Part shown: piece by piece, positions 1-8,662 of the stretch
Numbering within the stretch: position 1 is the stretch's first letter
Layout of the letters: each line of letters opens with the position of its first letter
From: SIG714 sp964638675
GTDB lineage: Bacteria; Bacillota; Clostridia; Oscillospirales; CAG-272
DNA length: 64,000 nucleotides
Direction: 5' to 3'
Assembly (NCBI GenBank): GCA_964638675.1
Contig: CAZXAU010000008.1
Span: 1 to 64,000 of the forward strand
Translations under genes and position numbers: made by a program
The notes under the pieces: generated by a model
What the model saw: the letters and a program-made list of their open reading frames with translations, nothing else
The model's database searches: none
What the model was told of the DNA's origin: nothing

Positions 1-2
1 AC

Positions 3-101
3 TATTTCTATAAGGGCACAGGACTTATGTGCACCGAGTCAAGAACGATCGGCGGCGTATGGTACGAATTCACATCCGAAGGCGTTTGCACAAATAAATA
101 A
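3..101 (+). CDS. C-terminal end of an unidentified protein (SH3-like tail)
   Basis: The window opens inside a gene. The frame beginning at base 3 is open for 32 codons and stops with TAA at 99-101. The peptide contains GGVWYEFTSEGVC, which resembles the last strands of a bacterial SH3-type domain (tryptophan, aromatic, then a glycine turn). Another frame stays open to 106-108 but reads less like protein. Too little is present to name a family. A post-stop repeat and a terminator follow at once. Confidence 0.45.
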   Translation, partial: YFYKGTGLMCTESRTIGGVWYEFTSEGVCTNK

Positions 102-110
102 AATATAGAC

Positions 111-150
111 TCTGCTTCTTTAAAAAGAAGTAGAAAGAAACTTTAATAAA
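111..150 (+). repeat. Post-stop repeat, locus 1
   Basis: About ten bases after the stop codon lies a short hairpin (CTTCTTT at 115-121, AAAGAAG at 124-130) followed by GAAAGAAACTTTAATAAA. The same hairpin plus GAAACTTTA tail recurs behind the NlpC/P60 gene (22028-22300, several times) and behind copA (56044-56082), always directly after a stop and in gene orientation. Its function is unknown; it may be a REP-like or RNA 3'-end element. Confidence 0.6.
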
Positions 151-154
151 AGTC

Positions 155-187
155 AAGACGGTTTGTTCGTTCAAGCCGTCTTTTTTC
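155..187 (+). terminator. Rho-independent terminator
   Basis: AAGACGG (155-161) pairs with CCGTCTT (176-182) and is followed by a T run. It ends the transcript of the gene that enters from the left edge. Confidence 0.7.
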
Positions 188-536
188 TTATTCTGTGAAT
201 TTTCTTCGTTTTAGATGAAAAGGATAGAAAAGACGGTTGGAAGAGTTTGTCAATTAAGTTCATACGGTCTATTCTATTATGTTTGTTTTTTCTCATTTAA
301 AATATCATAAATTTTATGTGATAATCAGCATAAAGTATTCACATTGCTATCACATTTGGCGGTTAGAATAGTGTTGAACGAGAGTGGAAATAAGTTATTC
401 ACTTGGTATTAAGCGTTTGACAAAATGTTTTGTTGTCGTTCTGTAAATCAAATTTCTACAGGATTCAGGATTGGTTTCCGACTGTGCACTTACTTGATTT
501 TCAAAAACTCTGATTCACACGGAAAGGTATGTAAAA
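188..536. other. Gene-free upstream region of the beta-helix lipoprotein
   Basis: AT-rich non-coding DNA. A TTGACA box at 417-422 overlaps the palindromic CAAAATGTTTTG, but no good -10 sits at the right distance, so a promoter is possible and unproven. GGAAAGG at 521-527 is the ribosome site of the next gene. I see no other structure here. Confidence 0.4.
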
Positions 537-2654
537 ATGTTAAAGAAATCACTTTCAATCATAATGATAATCATTATCTTATTATCGGTTTCGGGATGCA
601 AAAAAACGCAGGAAGATTTTCCGCCTTCAACATCCGGACGTCCCGGAGGACCCGGGGAAAATATACCGGGAGGAAATACACCGGACGAAATACAGACGCC
701 TCCCGCTGTCAATATAAACGATGCAGAGGATAAAAAGACCGACATCGTTTCAGATTTCACCTCAAGCGGTGACAATGATATCACGAATGAGGATAATATA
801 TATCGCATAACCGCAGGTGGTGAGTACAACCTTTCGGGCAAGATTGCCGAAGGAATGGTGATCGTCGAGGCAGATTCGGATGCTAAGGTCACACTTAATC
901 TATCAGGTTTTTCGATAACATCAACCGAAAATTCGCCTATCTTCATTAAAAGTGCTGACAGTGTTACTATCAAAGCAGTTGAAGGAAGCTACAATGAAAT
1001 AATAGATGCCAGAGAAGCGAAGATTCAGGAGGATGAGGAGCAGGGCGATGGAGCCATATATTCACTCGTTGATCTCACGCTGAGCGGAAGCGGAAACCTT
1101 GTCATAAAGGGTGATTATAACAACGGTGTTCACACAAAAGACGACCTCACGGTGAAAAAGCTTACTATGAAGGTGACAAGTGTCGGAAATGCACTTAAAG
1201 GAAATGATTCTGTCAGCATTGAATCGGGCGAGGTCATTCTCATATCGACATCGGGCGACGGAATCAAGACTAAAAACTCTTCTGTATCTTCTAAAGGAAA
1301 TCAGAAGGGAACTGTCAGCATAAGCGGCGGTAATATTCAGATATATGCCGCATGTGACGGAATCGATGCCGCATATGATGCTCTGATATCCGGTGGAAAT
1401 GTCGGAATCAACACTGGCAAATATTCGCAATATTCGGGTGATGTAACCCCAAATGCCAAGAGGGATTTTTATATTGTGGTTCCGAGTAATATTTACTCAT
1501 CAAATTACCGTTTTTCCGCATATTTTTATAATGACGATCCTCAGAACGGTGTTTTCGCCGATGCAAGCTATGCATTTATGGCAAGCTCGGGTGGAGGCCC
1601 CGGCGGCGGAGGAAGACCGGGAGGATTCGGAACAAGGTATTACTGCCTGAAGCTTGATATGCCGTCTTCCTATAGCCATGTTGTTTTTTATGCTTTTTCA
1701 TCAAACGATAATAATTCCATAGCTTTATATTATGCGAAGTCGGGCGAAATGTCGGTAAATACTTCATTCAATGCATTTCAGGTAACCTCATTTTCAAAGA
1801 CATCGATAATCGGAGATTATACAACGGTGAGCAGTGGATCGGGCGGTAACGGCTCTCTCTATTCGATGAAAGGAATCAAGTCTGACAATGAGATAACCAT
1901 TAAAAACGGAACACTTATCGTCAACAGCACTGATGATTGCATTCATGCGTCGTACGGTGTCACGCTCGAAAACGGAGCATCATCCCTGGGAAATGTCAAT
2001 ATATCGGGTGGAAATGTTACTCTCACTACCGCCGATGACGGTATTCACGCCGATAATGAAGTGAATATATCGGGAGGAGATATAAATATTCTCACTTCCT
2101 ATGAGGGTGTTGAAGGAAATATCATTACCTTCTCGGGCGGCAATACAAAGCTTTATGCAACCGACGACGGTGTAAATGCAGCGAATAAAGCAGGTAAGAC
2201 ACCTTATATTTATATCAAAGGCGGTTACCTTGATGTCACCACCAAAACGGGCGACACCGACGGAATTGATTCAAACGGATATCTTGAAATGTCGGGCGGA
2301 ATTGTTCTTGTCAAGGGCGGAAGCTCGAGCGGAAATGTGTCCGGTTCTGTAGACCTTGACAGGGAGCTTACGGTTACAGGCGGAACTATAATTGCCATAG
2401 GCGGTATCTGCGAGACACCGGGGAAGAATTCATGCAATTATGTAAAGGCAAACCGTAAATCATTTACTGCCGGAAAATACGTTCTGAGTGATTCAAACGG
2501 GAATACAATTTTTGAATTTGAACTCAGCACTTCTTACAGCTCTGTATGGATCTGTTCTGATGAATTTGCACTGAATCAAAAATATTTGCTCACTAAGGAC
2601 GGTTCATCCTTTATGTCATGGACACAGACATCACAGGCAGTGACGGCATCATGA
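537..2654 (+). CDS. Carbohydrate-binding beta-helix lipoprotein (Cthe_2159/DUF4353 family)
   Basis: This 705-residue protein opens with a lipoprotein signal: basic MLKK, a hydrophobic run, and lipobox LSVSGC with Cys about residue 21, so it should be anchored outside the membrane. The rest consists of many short beta-helix turns of the type SGGNV-x-I/L-x(4)-DGI-x-A, with acidic DDGIHADN and DDGVNAAN turns that could bind calcium. A glycine/proline-rich GGGPGGGGRPGG loop lies near residue 355. This is the layout of the Cthe_2159 family, whose founder binds acidic polysaccharide such as polygalacturonate. Binding of plant or mucus polysaccharide at the surface is inferred. The ATG at 537 has GGAAAGG nine bases upstream. 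It appears monocistronic, with a terminator behind it. Confidence 0.85.
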   Translation: MLKKSLSIIMIIIILLSVSGCKKTQEDFPPSTSGRPGGPGENIPGGNTPDEIQTPPAVNINDAEDKKTDIVSDFTSSGDNDITNEDNIYRITAGGEYNLSGKIAEGMVIVEADSDAKVTLNLSGFSITSTENSPIFIKSADSVTIKAVEGSYNEIIDAREAKIQEDEEQGDGAIYSLVDLTLSGSGNLVIKGDYNNGVHTKDDLTVKKLTMKVTSVGNALKGNDSVSIESGEVILISTSGDGIKTKNSSVSSKGNQKGTVSISGGNIQIYAACDGIDAAYDALISGGNVGINTGKYSQYSGDVTPNAKRDFYIVVPSNIYSSNYRFSAYFYNDDPQNGVFADASYAFMASSGGGPGGGGRPGGFGTRYYCLKLDMPSSYSHVVFYAFSSNDNNSIALYYAKSGEMSVNTSFNAFQVTSFSKTSIIGDYTTVSSGSGGNGSLYSMKGIKSDNEITIKNGTLIVNSTDDCIHASYGVTLENGASSLGNVNISGGNVTLTTADDGIHADNEVNISGGDINILTSYEGVEGNIITFSGGNTKLYATDDGVNAANKAGKTPYIYIKGGYLDVTTKTGDTDGIDSNGYLEMSGGIVLVKGGSSSGNVSGSVDLDRELTVTGGTIIAIGGICETPGKNSCNYVKANRKSFTAGKYVLSDSNGNTIFEFELSTSYSSVWICSDEFALNQKYLLTKDGSSFMSWTQTSQAVTAS

Positions 2655-2687
2655 GCTAAAATACAAACTTAATCAACCAAAATATGG

Positions 2688-2731
2688 CGCAACACAGTAG
2701 GAGCCTACTCCACCTATTGTGTTGCGTTTTT
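2688..2731 (+). terminator. Rho-independent terminator
   Basis: CGCAACACA-G-TAGG pairs with CCTA-T-TGTGTTGCG, followed by TTTTT. It separates the beta-helix lipoprotein gene from the next operon. Confidence 0.85.
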
Positions 2732-2787
2732 GATAAATATTTATGTATCAAATAATGACCGTTTGATCAGGACTTTTTATAAGAGTA

Positions 2788-2816
2788 TTGACTTTTTATG
2801 CGTAATATATTATAAT
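2788..2816 (+). promoter_or_regulatory. Sigma-A promoter of the alkD-like operon
   Basis: TTGACT (2788-2793), a 17-base spacer and TATAAT (2811-2816). Transcription would start near 2823, which puts the whole structured repeat at 2844-2970 in the 5' untranslated region. Confidence 0.85.
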
Positions 2817-2843
2817 GGTATCAACAAATTCTTATGTGGAGTT

Positions 2844-2970
2844 AAGTTTGAAAGATAAATCTTTCAAACGGAGTTTTGTGGATTTTGCCACCGAAAAGGC
2901 GATTTTGCTCCGCAAAACCAGCCACAATTCCGGAAGAAAGGAAGCTTTCGCAACGCGAAAGCCATGGTCA
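2844..2970 (+). repeat. Start-codon-associated structured repeat, copy 1
   Basis: First of four related elements in the window (others at 40914, 51925 and 53399). It has three hairpins. H1 at the 5' end is formed by TTTGAAAGAT and ATCTTTCAAA. H2 is TTTTGC-TCC-GCAAAA (2903-2917). H3 is GCTTTCG-CAACG-CGAAAGC (2944-2962). A Shine-Dalgarno-like AAGAAAGGA precedes H3, and the element ends in CCATGGTCA, whose ATG (2964) is in frame with the gene's next ATG at 2976. Loops differ between copies while the H2 and H3 stems are essentially kept, which points to an RNA structure. I know no named family that matches. Confidence 0.85.
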
Positions 2971-2975
2971 CAAAT

Positions 2976-3674
2976 ATGAATGAATATGCCGTTATAATTC
3001 GGGACAGGCTCACTTCAATGCAGGATATTGAATATAAGAAATTTACGCAGAAGCTTATACCGAATATAGAAAATGATAATGTGATCGGAGTCCGTATGCC
3101 TGAGATCCGCACTCTTGCGAAAGAGATCATAAAGGAAGGAAATCGTGATGAATACCTCACATTTTGTCCTCACATTTTTCTTGAAGAAAATCTTCTCTGC
3201 TCGGTGCTGATATCCTCTTTAAAAAATTACGGAGAAGCTGTCTTAAGAATAAACGAGTTCCTTCCGTATATCGATAATTGGAGTGTTTGTGATATACTTA
3301 ATCCTGTGATACTCTCAAAGCAGAAGTGTGATCTGCGATTTTATATAAGTGAGCTGATATCAAGCGGAAGTACATACAGCATCCGTTTTGGTGTCGGATT
3401 GGCAATGAGGTATTTTCTTGACGCTGATTTTGATATTGACCTTTGTGATGAGATCTCAGGAATAAGAAGCGATGAGTATTATGTCGAAATGATGATTGCC
3501 TGGTATTTTGCCACCGCTCTTGCAAAGCAATGGGAGAGCGTGATACCTTTTATAGAAAACCACTTGCTCAGCAAATGGTGTGAAAATAAAACAATACAAA
3601 AGGCAATCGAAAGCTACCGTATTTCTCCCGAGCAGAAGGCGTTTTTGAGAGGGTTACGGCTGAAAAATGAATGA
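2976..3674 (+). CDS. DNA alkylation repair protein (AlkD-like HEAT-repeat glycosylase)
   Basis: A protein of 232 residues (236 if the repeat-borne ATG at 2964 is used) built of helical HEAT-like repeats. The C-terminal stretch with AWYFATALAKQW, then IQKAIESYRIS, is the signature of the AlkD/DNA_alkylation family, which excises bulky or cationic alkylated bases without base flipping. Length agrees with the family. The start is uncertain: neither ATG has an ordinary ribosome site next to it, because the AAGGA lies upstream of hairpin H3 of the repeat. The stop overlaps the next gene by eight bases, so the two are probably translated together. Confidence 0.88.
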   Translation: MNEYAVIIRDRLTSMQDIEYKKFTQKLIPNIENDNVIGVRMPEIRTLAKEIIKEGNRDEYLTFCPHIFLEENLLCSVLISSLKNYGEAVLRINEFLPYIDNWSVCDILNPVILSKQKCDLRFYISELISSGSTYSIRFGVGLAMRYFLDADFDIDLCDEISGIRSDEYYVEMMIAWYFATALAKQWESVIPFIENHLLSKWCENKTIQKAIESYRISPEQKAFLRGLRLKNE

Positions 3675-4002
3675 TATGAAAAAGATGAAAAAAGTAAGGA
3701 TAACCGTCGTGAGAATGGCGAATTATACCGATCTTTCGGCGATTTACGAAAATCCGATAGAACATACCTGTGATATGATGATCGGTGATACATTCATCTG
3801 CGAAAACGCCCAAAAACCGATCGGTATGTGTGACAGTGCGTGGGAAAGCATGTATAAATTTGTTTATGAGCTTGCAAACGGCGGTGGGAATTTCTTTGAC
3901 GGCTGGATGAAAAACAAATATTCTGCCATGATATCCTGCAATGACGGTTTCAGACCTGTCAGCTTTTATATCGAGGTGGTAGAAGACAGCGAAGGGGAGT
4001 GA
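3667..4002 (+). CDS. TIGR04076 family protein
   Basis: A soluble protein of 111 residues that starts inside the preceding alkD-like gene. It opens with KKVRITVVR, followed by a cysteine-containing stretch, GMCDSAWESMYKF, a Gly-rich turn, and DGFRPVSFYIEVVE at the C-terminus. This order (basic beta strand, CxxxW/AW helix, C-terminal DGxRPVxFxI strand) is typical of TIGR04076 proteins, whose biochemical function is unknown. It sits between a DNA repair gene and a phosphatase, apparently in one operon. Confidence 0.7.
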   Translation: MNDMKKMKKVRITVVRMANYTDLSAIYENPIEHTCDMMIGDTFICENAQKPIGMCDSAWESMYKFVYELANGGGNFFDGWMKNKYSAMISCNDGFRPVSFYIEVVEDSEGE

Positions 4003-4009
4003 ATAATAT

Positions 4010-4492
4010 ATGATAAGAATAATGTTTGTTTGTCACGGCAACATCTGCCGTAGTCCTATGGCTGAATTTATATTCAAAAAGCTTGTCTGCGAAAAGGGGA
4101 TGGAAGGAAATTTTATAATCTCCTCAAGTGCAACAAGCTATGAAGAGATCGGAAATCCGATCTATCCTGCTGCAGCAAGAGAATTGAATAAAAATTCGGT
4201 CGGTTTTGACGGTCATACTGCGACAAAGCTAATGCCGTCAGATTATGATAAATACGATCTGTTTCTCGGAATGGACGATAATAACATACAAAATATGCGT
4301 TCACTATTCGGTAGTGACCGGGAGAACAAAATAATGAAGCTGACCGATTTTTCTGCAAATCTTGAAAACATTTCCGATCCGTGGTATCACGGTGATTTTT
4401 CGGGTTGCTTTGCCGATATATACGATTGCTGTGAATCGCTTCTGCAATACTGTTTTGATCAAAAATGCAAATCGAGAGGAAAAAGAAAATGA
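4010..4492 (+). CDS. Low-molecular-weight protein-tyrosine phosphatase
   Basis: A cytosolic 160-residue phosphatase. The P-loop CHGNICRS near residue 8 provides the nucleophilic Cys and phosphate-binding Arg (CX5R), and the SDPWYHGDF segment near residue 123 carries the general-acid Asp-Pro. Both are intact, so it should hydrolyse phosphotyrosine or phosphoarginine. Start ATG follows a purine-rich GAAGGGGAG site. The TGA overlaps the ATG of the LysR gene (ATGA), indicating translational coupling. Confidence 0.93.
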   Translation: MIRIMFVCHGNICRSPMAEFIFKKLVCEKGMEGNFIISSSATSYEEIGNPIYPAAARELNKNSVGFDGHTATKLMPSDYDKYDLFLGMDDNNIQNMRSLFGSDRENKIMKLTDFSANLENISDPWYHGDFSGCFADIYDCCESLLQYCFDQKCKSRGKRK

Positions 4493-5403
4493 ATTCAAAG
4501 CAGATCGAATATTTTCTGACGCTTTCATCCTTGGGCAGTTTTTCAAAGGCGGCTGAAAAATTGTGCATATCACAGCCCTCACTGAGTCAGTATATCAAAA
4601 AGCTTGAGAGCGAAGTAGGCTGTGAGCTTTTTGTACGCAGCGGTATGAGCGTTGCACTGACACAACAGGGAGAGGTTTTTCTTCGTTATGCGAGGACTTC
4701 GAGCGATATCGAAAGAAATATGTTTCTAGAGCTTGCCGATATAAAAAATGAGTGCGGCGGCAACATCAAGGTCGGAATTTCTCATTTTCGCTGTTCGGGA
4801 ATGATGCCCGATGTGGTATCGCAATTCAGAAAAATATATCCGAATATTACAGTTAGCCTGCATGAAAAAACGGTTGCCGAGCTTACAGCAGATATGCCGA
4901 ATCTTTCCTGCGATATTTTTATTCTACCTCATGAGTGCGAGTATCACGGATATGAAAGTATAGACATAGCACATGAAGAATTTGCACTTGCCGTTCCCGT
5001 CAAAATAGCGAAAAAATATTCTCTCGGAATTCCTTGCGAAGATAGCAGGTGCGAGATAGACATAAAACAACTTGATGGTGCGGATTTCGTTACACTTTTT
5101 GAGGGACAGAAAGCCGAGAGGGAACTGCTCAGACTGTGTAATATATCGGATACAAAAATCAATGTGGTTGCAAGATGTGTCGATATAGAAACGATGTATT
5201 CATTTGCTCTTTCGGGTGTTGGTGCGGCACTCTTGCCGAGGACTGTGCTCGATCGCCGTGCGAGCGATCTCAGGGTATACGCTGTTAAAAATTCAAACAT
5301 AAGAAAAATTGCGGCTTTTTTGCCTGAGAGTGCTTACAGGTCAAAACCTATAAAGGATTTTCTCAATATCTGTATTGAAAAAAACAAAATCGCACAAGCC
5401 TGA
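4489..5403 (+). CDS. LysR-family transcriptional regulator
   Basis: 304 residues from the ATG at 4489, chosen because GAGAGGA lies eight bases upstream; a longer in-frame start at 4465 has no such site. The N-terminal winged helix-turn-helix reads IEYFLTLSSLGSFSKAAEKL then SQPSLSQYIKKLE, standard for LysR proteins, followed by a substrate-binding-protein-like effector domain (about 90-295). LysR proteins usually control a neighbouring or divergent gene. Here the gene is last in an operon and rmlB converges on it, so the target is not obvious. Confidence 0.92.
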   Translation: MNSKQIEYFLTLSSLGSFSKAAEKLCISQPSLSQYIKKLESEVGCELFVRSGMSVALTQQGEVFLRYARTSSDIERNMFLELADIKNECGGNIKVGISHFRCSGMMPDVVSQFRKIYPNITVSLHEKTVAELTADMPNLSCDIFILPHECEYHGYESIDIAHEEFALAVPVKIAKKYSLGIPCEDSRCEIDIKQLDGADFVTLFEGQKAERELLRLCNISDTKINVVARCVDIETMYSFALSGVGAALLPRTVLDRRASDLRVYAVKNSNIRKIAAFLPESAYRSKPIKDFLNICIEKNKIAQA

Positions 5404-5488
5404 CATAGTTAGTGCCAGATGTGCGATTGAGTAAAAATATAAAGATATTCAAAGATAAATGTACGATATGTCAGCGATCGATCGAAGT

Positions 5489-6520
5489 TTATTGATCATC
5501 TCTCGATGTGCCGTACATTTTTTTATAGTAATTACGATATTCGCCCGAAATGATATCTTCCCACCAACTGCGGTTATCGAGATACCACTTTATAGTTGTT
5601 TGTATTCCGTCAGCGAATTTTGTTTCGGGCTCCCATCCAAGCTCTTCGTGTATTTTAGTCGGGTCAATGGCATATCTCATATCGTGACCCTTACGGTCGC
5701 CGACGTGGACTATAAGATCTTCCGATTTCCCGAGCGATCTGCAGATAAGCTTCACAATGTCGATATTTCTCATCTCGTTGTGACCGCCGACATTGTATAC
5801 CTGTCCGATCTTTCCCGAATGGATGATCAGGTCGATAGCCTTGCAGTGATCATCAACATACAGCCAGTCGCGTACATTGATTCCCTCTCCGTAAACGGGG
5901 AGATTTTTATCATTCAATGCGTTGGCGATCATCAAGGGAATCAGCTTTTCGGGAAATTGATACGGACCGTAGTTATTTGAACAGCGGCTTATGGTTACCG
6001 GAAGTCCGTATGTTCTGTGATATGCCAGAACGATAAGATCGGCGGATGCCTTCGAGCTTGAATATGGTGAACTTGCGTGTATCGGTGTTGTTTCGGTAAA
6101 GAAGAGATCGGGGCGATCAAGCGGAAGGTCACCGTAAACCTCATCGGTCGAGACTTGATGAAATCTTTGGATCCCGTATTTGCGGCAGGCATCCATGAGC
6201 ACCTGCGTGCCTATTATATTTGTCGTCAGGAAAACGTCGGGTGAATCTATCGAACGGTCTACATGACTTTCAGCGGCGAAATTTACGACTATATCGGGCT
6301 TTTCTTCCTCAAAAAGCTTGTTTACCGCATTCCTGTCGCATATATCAGCCTTGACGAATCTGAAATTCGGATTATTTTCTACCGATTTGAGGGTTGAAAG
6401 ATTTCCGGCGTAAGTAAGTTTATCAAGACAGATGATATAGTAATCGGGGTGTTTTTTCAGCATATAGAAAATAAAATTACTGCCGATAAACCCTGCACCG
6501 CCTGTTACAATTATTTTCAT
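5489..6520 (-). CDS. rmlB: dTDP-glucose 4,6-dehydratase
   Basis: An extended short-chain dehydrogenase of about 343 residues. Visible are the NAD-binding GGAGFIGSNF at the N-terminus, the catalytic STDEVYGDL stretch (Thr-Asp-Glu) and the YSSSK (YxxxK) pair. It converts dTDP-glucose to dTDP-4-keto-6-deoxyglucose in deoxysugar synthesis for cell-wall polysaccharide. Two ATGs stand in tandem at the start (6523 and 6520) and overlap the rmlA stop, so the pair is coupled. No rmlC or rmlD lies in the window, so the final sugar is not determined here. Confidence 0.95.
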   Translation of the reverse strand: MKIIVTGGAGFIGSNFIFYMLKKHPDYYIICLDKLTYAGNLSTLKSVENNPNFRFVKADICDRNAVNKLFEEEKPDIVVNFAAESHVDRSIDSPDVFLTTNIIGTQVLMDACRKYGIQRFHQVSTDEVYGDLPLDRPDLFFTETTPIHASSPYSSSKASADLIVLAYHRTYGLPVTISRCSNNYGPYQFPEKLIPLMIANALNDKNLPVYGEGINVRDWLYVDDHCKAIDLIIHSGKIGQVYNVGGHNEMRNIDIVKLICRSLGKSEDLIVHVGDRKGHDMRYAIDPTKIHEELGWEPETKFADGIQTTIKWYLDNRSWWEDIISGEYRNYYKKMYGTSRDDQ

Positions 6521-7404
6521 CATTTTTTCATCCTTCCTTCGGCAACAGCCATCAGGTGTTTGCCGTATGTAGATTTTCCGTACGATTGAGCCGCTTTTAC
6601 AAGCTGTTCTTTTGTAATCATATGATATCTGTAGGCGATCTCTTCAGGTGCCGATACGAGAATGCCCTGCAATTTCTGCAATGTTTGAATGAAATTGGCG
6701 GCGAGAAGTAAACTGTCTGTCGTGCCCGTATCAAACCATGTGAACCCTCGCTCCATGACCCTGCAATCAAGAGCCGATTTTTCAAGGTATATCTGATTGA
6801 GCGATGTAATCTCAAGCTCGCCTCTGCTTGAGGGAATCACTTTTTCAGCCTCCTGACTCACTCCAGAGGGATAAAAATACAGTCCTGTAACTGCGTAATT
6901 GCTTTTCGGGGATTTCGGCTTCTCTTCTATGGAAAGCACATTTCCGTTGTCGTCAAAATCGACGACTCCGAAGCGTTCGGGATCTTCAACATAGAATCCG
7001 AAGACGGTTGCCCTTCCGTTTTTTGCATCCTTTGCAGCACTTTTCAGCATGTCTCCCAGTCCGTTTCCGTAAAAAATATTGTCACCGAGAACCATTGCAC
7101 ACGGGTCATCCCCGATAAAGTCCTTGCCTATAATAAACGCCTGAGCAAGCCCGTCCGGACTCGGCTGAACGGCATACGAAAGCTTTATTCCGAATTGACT
7201 TCCGTCACCGAGCAGATTTTCAAATCTCGGCGTGTCCTGCGGAGTCGAAATGATAAGTATATCCCTTATATCTGCGAGCATGAGCGTTGTCAGCGGATAA
7301 TAGATCATCGGCTTATCGTATACCGGTAAAAGCTGTTTTGATGTTACTTTCGTCAGCGGATAAAGACGTGTTCCCGATCCGCCTGCAAGAATTATACCCT
7401 TCAT
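6520..7404 (-). CDS. rmlA: Glucose-1-phosphate thymidylyltransferase
   Basis: A nucleotidyltransferase of 294 residues that makes dTDP-glucose from dTTP and glucose-1-phosphate. The N-terminal GIILAGGSGTRLYPLTKVTSKQLLPVYDKP is the classical signature (shown here in two parts: GIILAGGSGTRLYPLT and SKQLLPVYDKP). VLGDNIFYG and EEKPKSPKSNYAVTGLYFY follow as usual. Of two tandem ATGs (7407, 7404), the second is better spaced (six bases) from GGAGG. A sigma-A promoter lies 75 bases upstream, and rmlB follows with overlap. Confidence 0.95.
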   Translation of the reverse strand: MKGIILAGGSGTRLYPLTKVTSKQLLPVYDKPMIYYPLTTLMLADIRDILIISTPQDTPRFENLLGDGSQFGIKLSYAVQPSPDGLAQAFIIGKDFIGDDPCAMVLGDNIFYGNGLGDMLKSAAKDAKNGRATVFGFYVEDPERFGVVDFDDNGNVLSIEEKPKSPKSNYAVTGLYFYPSGVSQEAEKVIPSSRGELEITSLNQIYLEKSALDCRVMERGFTWFDTGTTDSLLLAANFIQTLQKLQGILVSAPEEIAYRYHMITKEQLVKAAQSYGKSTYGKHLMAVAEGRMKK

Positions 7405-7478
7405 CATTCTCCTCCGTTTATTATGCAGTTACGAAGATCAAAAATACTTCTTAACTGCAGATAATATACCCTCTATTT

Positions 7479-7507
7479 ATTGTATCATATTTTTTTATAT
7501 AATGCAA
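7479..7507 (-). promoter_or_regulatory. Sigma-A promoter of rmlAB
   Basis: On the minus strand: TTGCAT (7507-7502), 17-base spacer, TACAAT (7484-7479), about 75 bases before the rmlA start. Confidence 0.75.
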
Positions 7508-7755
7508 CTCTATTTTGCAACTTTTTCAATTTAATATGTCACAATACGGCAGATTAATATTTTGGGTGCTGCCGTTATCTGATATTTCTTCATTTTCCGG
7601 ACTCAGGTGCTTTAAAATAAGTTATGCATTATTTAATGATAAAAGCCTTCGCATAAAATACCTGCTCTTTACCGATTTGTTTTCGGGTAAAATGAGCTTT
7701 CTTTCATGAGAAGGCCTTTGTTATTTATTTTGATTTTATTTCATTTCATATGAAT
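7508..7755. other. Intergenic region between mscS-like gene and rmlA, with a terminator-like fold
   Basis: No convincing gene; a 64-codon frame at 7515-7709 has no ribosome site. On the minus strand AAAGGCCTTC and GAAGGCTTTT (about 7716 to 7645) can close a long hairpin with an inner TTTACC/GGTAAA stem, which may terminate the mscS-like transcript. Confidence 0.4.
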
Positions 7756-8556
7756 TTACTTCATATGAACATCGACCTGATTGTAGGGAATCGAGATGTC
7801 GCTCATATCAAACACCTCTTTGACCGTTTCCTGCATATCATTGTACAGCGGCCAATAATTTTCTGTATTTGTCCACATACGCAGTGTGAAAATTATTGCA
7901 CTGTCTGAATATTGTGAAATGACTACATTGACAGCAGGATCGCTGAGTACTCTTTCATCGGCAGTTGCAATCCTTGTAAGTATTGATTTGACCTTCTTGA
8001 TATCGATGTCATATGATACTCTGAATGACATGTCAACTCTTCTTATAGGCTTAGCTGTAACATTGACGATCGCCGACCCTGTGAGTGAGCCGTTGGGAAT
8101 GAATACTTCTTGGTTATCAAAAGTTACCACCGTAGTATAGAAGAGTCCTATTTCTTCAACCGTTCCGCTGTTGCCACCGGCTGTAATGTAGTCACCGAGC
8201 TTGAATGGGCGAAGGGTGACAAGAATGATACCTCCTGCAAGGTTTGCGAGTCCTCCCTGAAGGGCAAGACCGATGGTAGCACCTGCAGCCGCTATAATTG
8301 CGACTATAGAGCTTGTGTTGATTCCGAGGAAAGTTACGGCAATGACTATTATGAGTATCTTTGCCGATACAAGTGCAAAGTTCTTGACGAAGGAGCGAAG
8401 CGTTGGGTCAAGCTTGCTTTCCTTTTCGGGGGAAAATATTTTCTTGATAAAGTAATCCGAAAGCTTCCATGCGATAAAGGAAACAAGCAGAGCGAGAACG
8501 AGACGGACTCCTGCCGTGAGTACCCATGACAGTAAATTGTTCAAAAAATCCGACAT
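7756..8556 (-). CDS. MscS-family small-conductance mechanosensitive channel
   Basis: A 266-residue membrane protein with about three N-terminal transmembrane helices. The third is the pore-lining helix with the glycine/alanine pattern IIAAAGATIGLALQGGLANLAGG, split here as IIAAAGATIGLAL and QGGLANLAGG. Then comes the MscS beta domain LGDYITAGGNSGTVEEIG with FIPNGSL and a C-terminal alpha/beta cage. It opens under membrane tension to release solutes on hypo-osmotic shock. Size is that of the minimal E. coli-type MscS. It lies 106 bases behind the Ca2+-ATPase gene on the same strand. Confidence 0.93.
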   Translation of the reverse strand: MSDFLNNLLSWVLTAGVRLVLALLVSFIAWKLSDYFIKKIFSPEKESKLDPTLRSFVKNFALVSAKILIIVIAVTFLGINTSSIVAIIAAAGATIGLALQGGLANLAGGIILVTLRPFKLGDYITAGGNSGTVEEIGLFYTTVVTFDNQEVFIPNGSLTGSAIVNVTAKPIRRVDMSFRVSYDIDIKKVKSILTRIATADERVLSDPAVNVVISQYSDSAIIFTLRMWTNTENYWPLYNDMQETVKEVFDMSDISIPYNQVDVHMK

Positions 8557-8662
8557 TTTAAATTCCTTTCTTTATTTGATTTGAATTAATATAAAATTTT
8601 TTTCCGCTACTGAGTAGGGATATAATTTACATAACCCATCATATCATTTTTTTTTGTAACTT

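Noticed and set aside
2864..3160. Minus-strand frame across repeat copy 1 (and matching frames over copies 2-4) giving similar peptides with MAFALRKLPF
   Set aside because: The peptides are alike only because the DNA repeat is conserved; the frames run into antisense of unrelated genes and have no ribosome site.
5459..5980. Plus-strand frame of 173 codons opposite rmlB
   Set aside because: Shadow of rmlB; rmlB has complete catalytic motifs and operon context.
7515..7709. 64-codon frame between rmlA and the mscS-like gene
   Set aside because: No ribosome site, no domain, overlaps the rmlA promoter side and a terminator-like fold.
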